Shown one piece after another: positions 51,673 through 59,535 of a stretch of 64,000 nt of DNA. A program made the translations under genes and the position numbers. Source of the stretch: JANLVI01 sp031363915. GTDB lineage: Bacteria; Vulcanimicrobiota; Vulcanimicrobiia; Vulcanimicrobiales; Vulcanimicrobiaceae. The number at the start of each line of letters is the position of its first letter. Positions within the stretch are counted from its first letter, which is position 1. The notes beneath the pieces are model-generated. The model made no database searches. It worked only from the letters and a program-made list of their open reading frames with translations, and was not told where the DNA came from. The stretch lies in assembly GCA_031363915.1 (NCBI GenBank), contig JANLVI010000015.1, positions 44,077-108,076 of the forward strand, given 5' to 3'.

Positions 51673-52203
51673 TTGAGCCGCGCCACCTATCAAATCGACC
51701 CGACGCATACGACCGTCGAGTTCATCGTAAAACACCTGATGTTCTCGAAAGTGCGCGGCCGTTTTAGCGGCGTCTCGGGCACAATCTTCGTTCCCGGAGC
51801 CTCGACGGTGCCGAACGAGATCGACGTCACGATCGATGCATCGAGCGTCGACACGCGTCAGGAACAGCGCGACGGTTACCTCAAGTCGGCTAAATTTCTC
51901 GACGTTACAGCGCACCCGCACCTGAGGTTCCGCTCGACCTCGGTCAGCGGCGGCGCCGACAACCTCATCGTTTCGGGCGACCTCACGCTCCACGGCGTGA
52001 CCAAATCCGTTAAGCTCGACACGACGTACGACGGCGCCGCGGTCGATCCGTTCGGCAACTCGCGCATCGCGTTCACGGCTTCGACGACGATCAACCGCAA
52101 AGACTACGGTCTTGCGTTGACCGCTCCGCTCGACGCGGGCGGCGTGCTCGTCGGTGAAAACGTCAAGATCGAGCTGAGCGTTCAGGCAATCCTTCGGGAG
52201 TAA
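51673..52203 (+). CDS. YceI family protein (isoprenoid-binding lipocalin-like)
   Basis: Lipocalin-like protein of 176 residues with the YceI signature YQIDPTHTTVEFIVKHLMFS, VSGTIFV, TLHGVTKSVKL and INRKDYGLALTAPLDAGGVL. YceI proteins bind polyisoprenoids or amphiphiles in an eight-stranded barrel. No export signal is present. Start TTG 51673 has TAGGAG six bases upstream. The 281 bases before it hold no gene I can support. Confidence 0.93.
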   Translation: MSRATYQIDPTHTTVEFIVKHLMFSKVRGRFSGVSGTIFVPGASTVPNEIDVTIDASSVDTRQEQRDGYLKSAKFLDVTAHPHLRFRSTSVSGGADNLIVSGDLTLHGVTKSVKLDTTYDGAAVDPFGNSRIAFTASTTINRKDYGLALTAPLDAGGVLVGENVKIELSVQAILRE

Positions 52204-52314
52204 ACGAAGCGTGGGGCACCGGGCTGAACGCGGCATTACAGATGTACGGTGCTCTACGGAGCGTTGTCCCCCGCAGAATGCGATTAGGACGATTGCTTGG
52301 CATGGTGTAGCGGC

Positions 52315-52857
52315 TTAGGTCGCCCAGCCGTTCAATTGCACGAGACCGATGACGAGCGCTGTAGCGAACACCACCCACGCAGCGACGCAGCCGATCAGCA
52401 GCGCGGCGATACGTGACTCTTTCCGGAGCACGGTGATGAGCCAGATGGCGTATGCGAAAGTGACGATATTGCCGATGAGTTCGGTTGCGTGATTGCCGAT
52501 GATGTGCGTGTAAAACGGATACGCGAGACAAAGCATGATGAGTCCGAGCACAGCGCGCTTGCTCGCGGAAAACCAATACGCCGTACCCATTCCGGCGAAG
52601 AGCGCGATCCAGACCATGCCGATCACAAAACCACGCGGTGCGAACGCGGGCCAGCGTTCGCCTGCGGGCTGGTTGATGCCAAAGTGTTGCAGCGCACCGT
52701 TGGTCACGGCGGCAACGGCAACGGTCGTCATAATCGCGACTACGAGGCTGCGACGGTCGGCGGGTCGGCGCGCTTGTTGAATGATGAAGATCCTCTTTTC
52801 GGTGTAGATCCGCTTATCGTAGTCCGTGCATTGTGGGTTTGCAGTGGCCGATATCAC
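52315..52857 (-). CDS. TspO/MBR family membrane protein
   Basis: Membrane protein of up to 180 residues with five hydrophobic segments. The signature WPAFAPRGFVIGMVWIALFA followed by GMGTAYWF is the tryptophan-rich TM1-TM2 region of TspO, and HATELIGNIVTFAYAIWLIT plus KESRIAALLIGCVAAWVVF match later segments. TspO proteins bind porphyrins and cholesterol-like ligands. The GTG 52857 start is uncertain; the first membrane segment begins about residue 38. It is divergent from a MocR-type regulator 88 bases away, so that regulator may control it. Confidence 0.72.
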   Translation of the reverse strand: MISATANPQCTDYDKRIYTEKRIFIIQQARRPADRRSLVVAIMTTVAVAAVTNGALQHFGINQPAGERWPAFAPRGFVIGMVWIALFAGMGTAYWFSASKRAVLGLIMLCLAYPFYTHIIGNHATELIGNIVTFAYAIWLITVLRKESRIAALLIGCVAAWVVFATALVIGLVQLNGWAT

Positions 52858-52945
52858 GGCCGCTTGCCCGCGTTGCGGCGATTACGGGCATCTGGGGGGG
52901 TCTTGTCTTCATGCCGATGGTTTTGTTACACTATAAGGTAAGATT

Positions 52946-54250
52946 ATGTCGGTACAATAAACTACGTCGGACCGCTCTGCGAGATCGATTGCCGAAAACC
53001 TCGAGCGCCAAATCGATGCGGGTACTTACGTCGGCGGCGATACCCTGCCGACGATCCGTGCGTTGGCAGAAGAACTGCAGGTAAGTCCGACCACGGTCAA
53101 CGCGGCATTTGCGATCTTGCGCGCACAAGGACGCATCGTCGGCAAGCGTCGCGGCGGCTCGATCGTCGTCGCGCGCCTGCCGCTGCAAAGCGCGGCCGAG
53201 CCGAGTATGCTTCCTGGGCGCGACCTGGCCGTCGCAAATCCCGATCCCGAGTTCTTACCCATGCTTAAACCCACCGTTGCGCGCATCTCGGGCGAGCGGC
53301 GACTCTATACCGACATTGCCGATAACGAACAGCTCATCGCGCTCTTTCGCACACACGTTATGGCGGATGCCGTTGCGGGCGCGCACATCGGCATCGCGAG
53401 CGGCGCGATGGACGCGATCGAACGAGGCCTCATGTCGATGACGGCGCCGGGCGATGTCATCGGATTGGAAAATCCCACGTATCCGCCGTATCTCTCGCTC
53501 GCCAGCGCACTTGGATTGCAAGTCGTGCGCATGGCGATCGATGAGTTCGGGATCACGCCCGAGGCGCTCGTGCGCGCGATTCGGGCGCGCGCGAAGGCGA
53601 TCGTCGTCGTTCCGCGCGCGCAAAACCCGACCGGCGCGTCCTTCGATCCGCGCCGCGCGCGAGCGCTTCGCGTAATTCTCAAGGGTGCACCGGAGGTCGG
53701 CGTCCTCGAAGACGATTATCTCGCGATGATTTGCGGAATGCCGCTCCATTCAATTACATTAGGCCGCTCGCGCTGGCTGCACGTGCGGTCGTTTGCGAAA
53801 ACGATCGGTCCCGATATTCGCGTCGCGCCGTTCGCCTGCGATAAACTCACGCTTGCACGCATCGTCGCGCGGCAGCGCATCGGTTGCGGTTGGGTGAGTA
53901 TTCTCTTGCAAGACACGGCGTTCGCGCTCCTCGTCGCGCCGACGACCAAACGCCTCACGCGTTCAGCGACGGTCGGTTACGCCAAGCGGCGGCTCTCATT
54001 CTTAGCCGCCTGCAAACGTCACGGACTCACCGCTACCGGATTCTCGGGGTTCACGGTGTGGATCTCCGTTGCCGATGAAGCGGTCGCGATTCGTGCGGCG
54101 CTTGGCGCTGGATTTGTCATCGATGGCGGTAGCCGCTATCGCAGCGCGGAGTCGCCGCCGGCCGTGCGCGTCACCACCACGACGATCGACGACAGCGAGG
54201 CCGATGCGCTCGCAGCCGCCCTCGCTGCCGCGAACGGGCAACTGCCGTAG
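52946..54250 (+). CDS. MocR-type GntR/aminotransferase regulator with in-frame stop at codon 5
   Basis: The body is a GntR winged-helix (TLPTIRALAEELQVSPTTVN, LRAQGRIVGKRRGGSIVV) joined to a fold-type I aminotransferase-like domain (VVVPRAQNPTGASFDPRRAR, EDDYLAMICGM, VRSFAKTIGPDIRVAPF with the PLP lysine). ATG 52946 reads MSVQ and then TAA (52958). The frame then stays open with SDRSARSIAENLERQIDAG, but no ATG, GTG or TTG occurs before TTG 53063, inside the HTH. So there is an early nonsense change, an unusual start such as ATT 52988, or a base error. An imperfect inverted repeat (TTGTTAC, GTACAA) flanks the start. Confidence 0.75.
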
Positions 54251-54463
54251 CATACAGACGCGATCCGCGCGCATCGGTGAAGTCCGAGCGCGAGAGAACG
54301 GCTTGGCTGAAAAAGACGACGACGGCAGCGAGAAGTGAAGACGCAATCAGACGACGTGACGCCGCAAGACCCCCAAGAAGCTAGGCGCGAGCATAAATTT
54401 GCTTGTCGGGAAGAGTGACTGCGTGCAAGCGAGTCGCTCCCTGCGCTCAGCAACGATCGCTCC

Positions 54464-54480
54464 GCGCTCCGGGGGAGCGC
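54464..54480 (+). other. GC-rich hairpin in the korA leader
   Basis: GCGCTCC, loop GGG, GGAGCGC form a perfect seven-base-pair stem, 62 bases upstream of the korA TTG. It lies in the 292-base gap 54251-54542, which otherwise holds no gene I can support. With no T-tract it is not a simple terminator; a leader structure or attenuation element is possible. Confidence 0.5.
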
Positions 54481-54542
54481 TCGGGCCGGTACAGAAAACG
54501 AATTTCAACGACGCCGAACGGCTGCGTCAAATCGAGGTCACC

Positions 54543-56372
54543 TTGTCGCATCACATCGTCAATGACTTCACCTTACGCGTCGCCACGGTCAACGGCTCCG
54601 GTAGTCAATCCGCGAACCTGACTCTCACGAACGCGATATTCCGGCTTGGGATCCTCGCCGCACCGAAAAACGTCTTTCCTTCGAATATCGAGGGCTTGCC
54701 GACTTGGTTCGACGTGCGCGTAAGCCCGCAGGGCTATCAGTGCCGGGCTCGCGATGTCGACATTCTCGTCGCACTCAACTCCGTCTCGTGGAAGGCCGAT
54801 GTCGCAAGCGTCAAACCGGGCGGCGTGGTGATTCACGATGCAGCCCTCGCGCTCAACGAAGATACCCGGCGGTCCGACCTTACGTACTACTCCGTCCCAT
54901 TTGCAGCGCTTGCAAAAGACTACGCCACAGACGGAACGTTGCGCAAATATCTGACGAATATGGTGTACGTTGGGGTGGTTGCGGAATTGCTCGGCATCGA
55001 TGATGCGACGATCGAAGCCGCACTTACCAAACAATTTGCGTCCAAACCCAAGGCCGTTGCGCTCAACATCGGCGCCGTGCGTCTCGGTATTGCGTACACG
55101 CGCGAAACGCTCGTCAAAACCGATCTGTATCGTCTCGAAGCGGTCCCGGGCGGCACGCAAGGCCTGATGTTTATGGATGGTAACCGCGCTGCGGCGCTCG
55201 GCTGCGTGATGGGCGGATGTTCGGTCGTTGCGTGGTATCCGATCACACCCTCCTCGTCGCTGTGCGAGTCGTTCATCGCCCTGTCCAAAAAATATCGCGT
55301 CGATTCGCAGACCGGAAAATTGCGCGCCGCAATCGTGCAAGCTGAAGACGAACTCGCGGCGATCGGGATGGTCTTTGGTGCGGGTTGGGCGGGTGCGCGC
55401 GCGATGACCTCGACGTCAGGGCCGGGAATCTCGCTGATGGCCGAGTACGCCGGCTACGGATATTTTGCTGAAATTCCAGGCGTGATCTTTGACGTCCAGC
55501 GCGCCGGGCCGTCGACCGGACTGCCGACGCGTACGATGCAAGGCGACGTCGCGTTCTGCTACACGCTCGGACACGGCGACACCAAGCACATCCTTTTGCT
55601 GCCTGCAACCGTCCTCGAAGCGTACGAATTCGCCATGACGGCATTCGATCTGGCGGATCGCTTTCAAACGCCCGTCTTCGTGCTCTCCGATTTGGATCTG
55701 GGCATGAATTCGTGGATGACGTCGTCGCTTCCGTATCCGGAGAAGCCATTCGATCGCGGCAAAGTTCTCAGCGCAAGCGACCTCAATGCGCTCGAATCGT
55801 GGGGCCGCTACCGCGATGTCGATCGCGATGGAATTCCATATCGGACACTGCCGGGGACGCCGCATACCGAGGCCGGATTCTTCACACGCGGCACGGGCCA
55901 TGACGAAGATGCACACTATTCGGAATCACCGGTGGTGTGGCAAAATAACCTCGATCGGCTCGTGCGCAAACACGAAACTGCGCGGACGGTCGTACCCGGT
56001 CCGACGCTCGATGAGGACGGACGCGCAGTCGGGATCCTCGCCTACGGCACGACCCATCACGCCATCGTCGAAGCGCGCGATCTCATGCGTGCCGATGGGC
56101 TCGAATTCGATTATCTTCGTCTGCGCGCGCTGCCGTTCTCGCCGCAGGTTGCCGACTTCATCGCGCGTCACGAACGCGTCTACGTGGTCGAGCAAAATCG
56201 GGACGGCCAGCTCTTCGGGATCTTACGCACGGAGCTCCCGACGGAGCTCTCTGCCAAGCTCGTCTCGGTGCGTCATTATAATGGCGTGCCCATCGATGCG
56301 CACGCGGTGCTCGATCCAATCGTCGAGCACGAACGCTCGAACGCAAAAGTAACCGGGGGGATAACGCGATGA
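54543..56372 (+). CDS. korA: 2-oxoacid:ferredoxin oxidoreductase alpha subunit (KorA, gamma-alpha fused)
   Basis: Fused gamma-alpha subunit of 609 residues. The gamma part (about 1-170) is RVATVNGSGSQSANLTLTNA with SNIEGLPTWFDVRVSPQGYQ. The alpha part is FMDGNRAAALGCVMGGCSVV, WYPITPSSSLCESF and STSGPGISLMAEYAGYGYFA, the last marking the pyrimidine domain. It oxidatively decarboxylates 2-oxoglutarate (or another 2-oxoacid) with ferredoxin and CoA in the TCA cycle. Start TTG 54543 has GAGGT nearby and gives LSHHIVNDFTLRVATV; the frame is open upstream with no better start. Overlaps korB by four bases. Confidence 0.9.
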   Translation: MSHHIVNDFTLRVATVNGSGSQSANLTLTNAIFRLGILAAPKNVFPSNIEGLPTWFDVRVSPQGYQCRARDVDILVALNSVSWKADVASVKPGGVVIHDAALALNEDTRRSDLTYYSVPFAALAKDYATDGTLRKYLTNMVYVGVVAELLGIDDATIEAALTKQFASKPKAVALNIGAVRLGIAYTRETLVKTDLYRLEAVPGGTQGLMFMDGNRAAALGCVMGGCSVVAWYPITPSSSLCESFIALSKKYRVDSQTGKLRAAIVQAEDELAAIGMVFGAGWAGARAMTSTSGPGISLMAEYAGYGYFAEIPGVIFDVQRAGPSTGLPTRTMQGDVAFCYTLGHGDTKHILLLPATVLEAYEFAMTAFDLADRFQTPVFVLSDLDLGMNSWMTSSLPYPEKPFDRGKVLSASDLNALESWGRYRDVDRDGIPYRTLPGTPHTEAGFFTRGTGHDEDAHYSESPVVWQNNLDRLVRKHETARTVVPGPTLDEDGRAVGILAYGTTHHAIVEARDLMRADGLEFDYLRLRALPFSPQVADFIARHERVYVVEQNRDGQLFGILRTELPTELSAKLVSVRHYNGVPIDAHAVLDPIVEHERSNAKVTGGITR

Positions 56373-57391
56373 CCAGTATAGCGCTCAATATCATCGGTCT
56401 GCCGCGCGATGTCTACAAAGGGCTTCCGACGACGCTCTGCGCCGGCTGCGGTCATAACTCGATCACCAATCATCTGATCAAAGCGCTCTACGAGTTCGGT
56501 GTCGAGCCGCATCTCCTCGCGAAGATGAGTGGGATCGGCTGTTCCTCCAAAACGCCTGCGTATTTTGTCGAGCAGGCACACGGCTTCAACGGACTCCACG
56601 GCCGGATGCCCTCGGCTGCGACGGGCACGAAACTTGCCAATCGCGACCTGCTCGTGCTCGGCATCTCCGGGGACGGCGACACCGCAAGCATCGGCCTCGG
56701 ACAATTCTGCCACATGGTTCGGCGCAACGTCGATGTGACATACCTTGTTGAGAATAACGGCGTCTACGGTCTGACCAAAGGACAGTTCTCGGCCACGGCC
56801 GATGTCGGTTCGACGAGCAAAGGCGGCATCGCAAATGAATACGAGACGATCGATGTCTGCGGCCTTGCGATCGAACTTGGGGCGACATTCGTCGCGCGTT
56901 CGTTCTCCGGGGACGGCAAGCAACTCGTACCGCTCTTGCAAGCCGCCTTCGCGCACCGCGGAACCTCGCTGATCGACATCGTGAGTCCGTGCGTGACGTT
57001 CAACGATCATACCGGCTCGACGAAAAGCTACGCGTACGTCAAAGACCACGACCTCGAACTCAACGCACCGGATTTCATCAAAGGCACGGGCGACATCATC
57101 GTCGATTACGAGCCCGGTTCGGCGCAAGACATCGAGCTCGAAGACGGTTCGCACGTCGTCTTACGGAAGATCGATCACGGCTACGATGCGACCGATCGGG
57201 TTGGCGCGATGCGTATGCTGCACGAAGCGCGCTCCAAACACGAGCTCATGACGGGTCTGCTCTACGTTCAGACCGGAGCGCGCGACCTCTGCGAGCGCGA
57301 AAACCTCGTCGAAACACCGCTACGCGATCTCGCAGAGGCGGAACTGCGCATCGGGCGCGACGATTGGGATCGGATTATGGCTTCGACGTAG
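56369..57391 (+). CDS. korB: 2-oxoacid:ferredoxin oxidoreductase beta subunit (KorB)
   Basis: TPP-binding beta subunit of 340 residues. The conserved LCAGCGHNSITNHLIKALYE and SGIGCSSKTPAYF (cysteines near the cofactor) precede the TPP/metal motif LGISGDGDTASIGLGQFCHM and TYLVENNGVYGLTKGQFSAT. The C-terminal part has IDIVSPCVTFNDHTGSTKSY. Start ATG 56369 lies inside the korA stop (ATGA), so translation is coupled. Confidence 0.95.
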   Translation: MTSIALNIIGLPRDVYKGLPTTLCAGCGHNSITNHLIKALYEFGVEPHLLAKMSGIGCSSKTPAYFVEQAHGFNGLHGRMPSAATGTKLANRDLLVLGISGDGDTASIGLGQFCHMVRRNVDVTYLVENNGVYGLTKGQFSATADVGSTSKGGIANEYETIDVCGLAIELGATFVARSFSGDGKQLVPLLQAAFAHRGTSLIDIVSPCVTFNDHTGSTKSYAYVKDHDLELNAPDFIKGTGDIIVDYEPGSAQDIELEDGSHVVLRKIDHGYDATDRVGAMRMLHEARSKHELMTGLLYVQTGARDLCERENLVETPLRDLAEAELRIGRDDWDRIMAST

Positions 57392-57404
57392 GCGCGAGCC
57401 GCGT

Positions 57405-57665
57405 GCATTTTACCGAGCGTAACGCCGGGATCTTCCAATCCGGGCGGATGTCGTGGCGCGTGTAGCTGCCAGGATACTCTACGCATCGACGTCGCCGATC
57501 GTTCCGAGCGCCACGGCGTGCGTGCCGTGGTTGCGGTACGTAGCGTTGGGGACGTCGCCGCCGGAGTACCCGCGGGCGTCGAAATGACTCGGGGCTGGGG
57601 CAAACCAGATGTTGCACGCCCTAGAAGCAACCGCCCGTGAGAATCGCGCGCTCGGTGATGTTCGC
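57405..57665 (-). pseudogene. MsrA pseudogene
   Basis: Decayed copy resembling the fused MsrA at 59.5 kb. It begins ITERAILTGGCF, then TAG (57621-57623) where Trp follows the active Cys and Phe, then GVQHL. A shifted frame follows with FDARGYSGGDVPNATYRNHG then THAVALGTIGDVDA. The functional copy has THAEAIEIIFDP here and only about 50 residues later reaches TIADVDA, so an internal deletion has joined the two. Last, after another shift, TRHDIRPDWKIPALRS matches the terminal TCHFIRPDWKLPALRR. Three lesions make it non-functional. Confidence 0.82.
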
Positions 57666-57749
57666 CGATTTGCTGTTTTTTTGCAGCAACTAAAACATAC
57701 CGCAGGGGCATTGCGGTTGCTGCGGCGGCACACCCGATGCGACCGCGCG

Positions 57750-59250
57750 TTAAGGCGGCGGACCTGCGGTCGGCAAGCCGACGATCTGCACGGAATCTTT
57801 GAGGCGTTGCAGCGTCCCATCCACTCCTTGCAATTCATGTCTCAGAAGCCGCAATTCTGCCAAGACTTCACGCAACGTCGGATCGGCGGACGTCGTGCTG
57901 CGGCCGGCGAGTCAGGCGGTGGCGAGTTGTGGCCCGAGCAGTCGAAGAAGCGCGATCTCATCGGGAGCGAAGGCCTCCCCCGAGCGCTTGTGACCGAGGG
58001 CCAGCACGCCGACGAGCGATTTTCGAATCGCGAGCGGAATCGCAAACTCGCCGGGAATCGCGGTCGCGACGCCGTGCAGATCGAGGGGCGCCTCATCGAC
58101 GATCAAACGAAGGATCGCATCGTCATCGGTTCCGAGGTTGATGGGGGCCTCGCCGTAGGCACCGAGCAAGACGAAGCCTTCATCGACGTCTTCTCGTTCG
58201 TAGAGTGCCAGCCGTTCGACATCGATGTATTGCCAGATCTCGCGCAAGACACGCTCCACGATTCGATTGCGGTCGCGGATGAAATGCACGTCGGTTCCGA
58301 GTTGCTTGAGCACGCGTTCTGCCGCATATCGGCGCGCGAAGCGTCAAACAGCAGCGATCCGGCCGACGTTTCGATCAGAATGAAACCGGCGACGATTAGC
58401 GCCGAGACCAAACTAAAGACGATCGCGCGATTCAACACGAACGCGACATCGACCACGCGGCGGCGAAGAATTCCGTACGTCATGCCGATCGCAAACGGGA
58501 AGAGCGTCGCGATACATGCCGCTTGATCGAAGACATCGAACGGCGGTCCGCGAGAAAGAACGCCGTGACCGCGCACGCGGGTGTAACGAGCGTGACGTAG
58601 ATCAGTCGGTCGAGGAAATCGACGCGGCCCCAAACGGCGGGGGCGAAGTAGCACGGAACGACGCTCAGCGAAAAGCCCGTCGCGACGACGGCGGCGACGA
58701 GGACGACGGTTCCGGAACGCGATCGTCGGAGTAGCTTGCGAAGAAGACGGCAGTCGCCAAAATCGCAAAGACCACGACAACGCTCGTGAGCACTTCGTAG
58801 CCCACGAAGCGCACGAGCGGCGTTCCCACGCGATCCGGCGTCGCGGTAAAGATACCAAACAGCAAGAGGATAGCGCCGATCGTACACGCATCGCGGTTTT
58901 CGGGTCGCGTCCAGACGACGATGAACCCAACCGACGTTCCCCGCGCTTGACATCGAAGCGAACCCGATCGCCATCGGCGAGGAGCGGGCGTTTGCCGGTA
59001 GCAGCATGTCGACGGCCGATCGACGCGCTCTCACCACATCGCCCACGCGGATACCGGCGCGGTCCGCCGGACCGCCGGGCGCGACGTCCGTCACCTGTGC
59101 CGCCGGCGCGCCGCGCACGACCGTTGCCGAGAAGCCCAGGGTGCCGGCGGGCGCGTTGACCGCAACGTAAAGAGTCGTAAGCACGAGGCCCACGACAGCG
59201 AGCACGGATGCGAGGATGCTTAAACTTTTTATGCGTGCCTCGGCGATCAT
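57750..59250 (-). pseudogene. Decayed PDZ-membrane-GAF sensor gene
   Basis: Fragments of one protein lie in order in different frames. From ATG 59250: SLSILASVLAVVGLVLTTLY, a PDZ-like part AAQVTDVAPGGPADRAGIRV; then FGIFTATPDRVGTPL and VVVVFAILATAVFFASYSDD; GRVDFLDRLIYVTLVTPACA; FAIGMTYGILRRRVVDVAFV, AIVFSLVSALIVAGFIL; and the GAF part LKQLGTDVHFIRDRNRIVER, IALLRLLGPQLATA, TGA (57912-57914), LREVLAELRLLRHELQ to TAA 57750. At least four frame changes and one stop show decay rather than single errors. The original was probably a membrane sensor with GAF output. Confidence 0.72.
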
Positions 59251-59485
59251 CGTTTTGATCCTTACATGCGCGGGACCGAGAGCCGCCACCGACATGGGCG
59301 GCTCGTCATTTGCACATTCCGGTTCGGCGGTCGCCTCGGTGCCATTCACGCGCGGCGACGTTCACGGGAATCGTCGCGTTCAACGTGTACGCCGGATCGC
59401 CAGTAGGTCGTCGGCCGTTTTCATTGGCCTAGAGTATCTCTTATCGCGTATGGTTACGTGTAGATTACCTCGCGGTTACAAATAC

Positions 59486-59513
59486 AAACGCCACTCGAAT
59501 GCGAGCGGCGTTT
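59486..59513. terminator. Hairpin terminator after the ATPase-MsrA gene
   Basis: AAACGCC, CTCG, loop AATG, CGAG, GGCGTTT makes a near-perfect stem with one A-C mismatch. It sits 22 bases beyond the minus-strand stop at 59536 and is followed on that strand by GTATTTGTAA, a weak T-rich tail. It could also end plus-strand transcripts. It lies in the 285-base gap 59251-59535, otherwise without a supported gene. Confidence 0.55.
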
Positions 59514-59535
59514 GCGGATTTGGGAGAGCTCTGTC

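Noticed and set aside
57621..57623. TAG in the MsrA copy as pyrrolysine
   Set aside because: The gene has other lesions and the replaced residue is Trp. No sign of pyrrolysine usage elsewhere in the window.
57912..57914. In-frame TGA in the GAF fragment as a second selenocysteine
   Set aside because: It is in a gene with several frameshifts, no cysteine-based active site is expected there, and I saw no SECIS-like hairpin after it.
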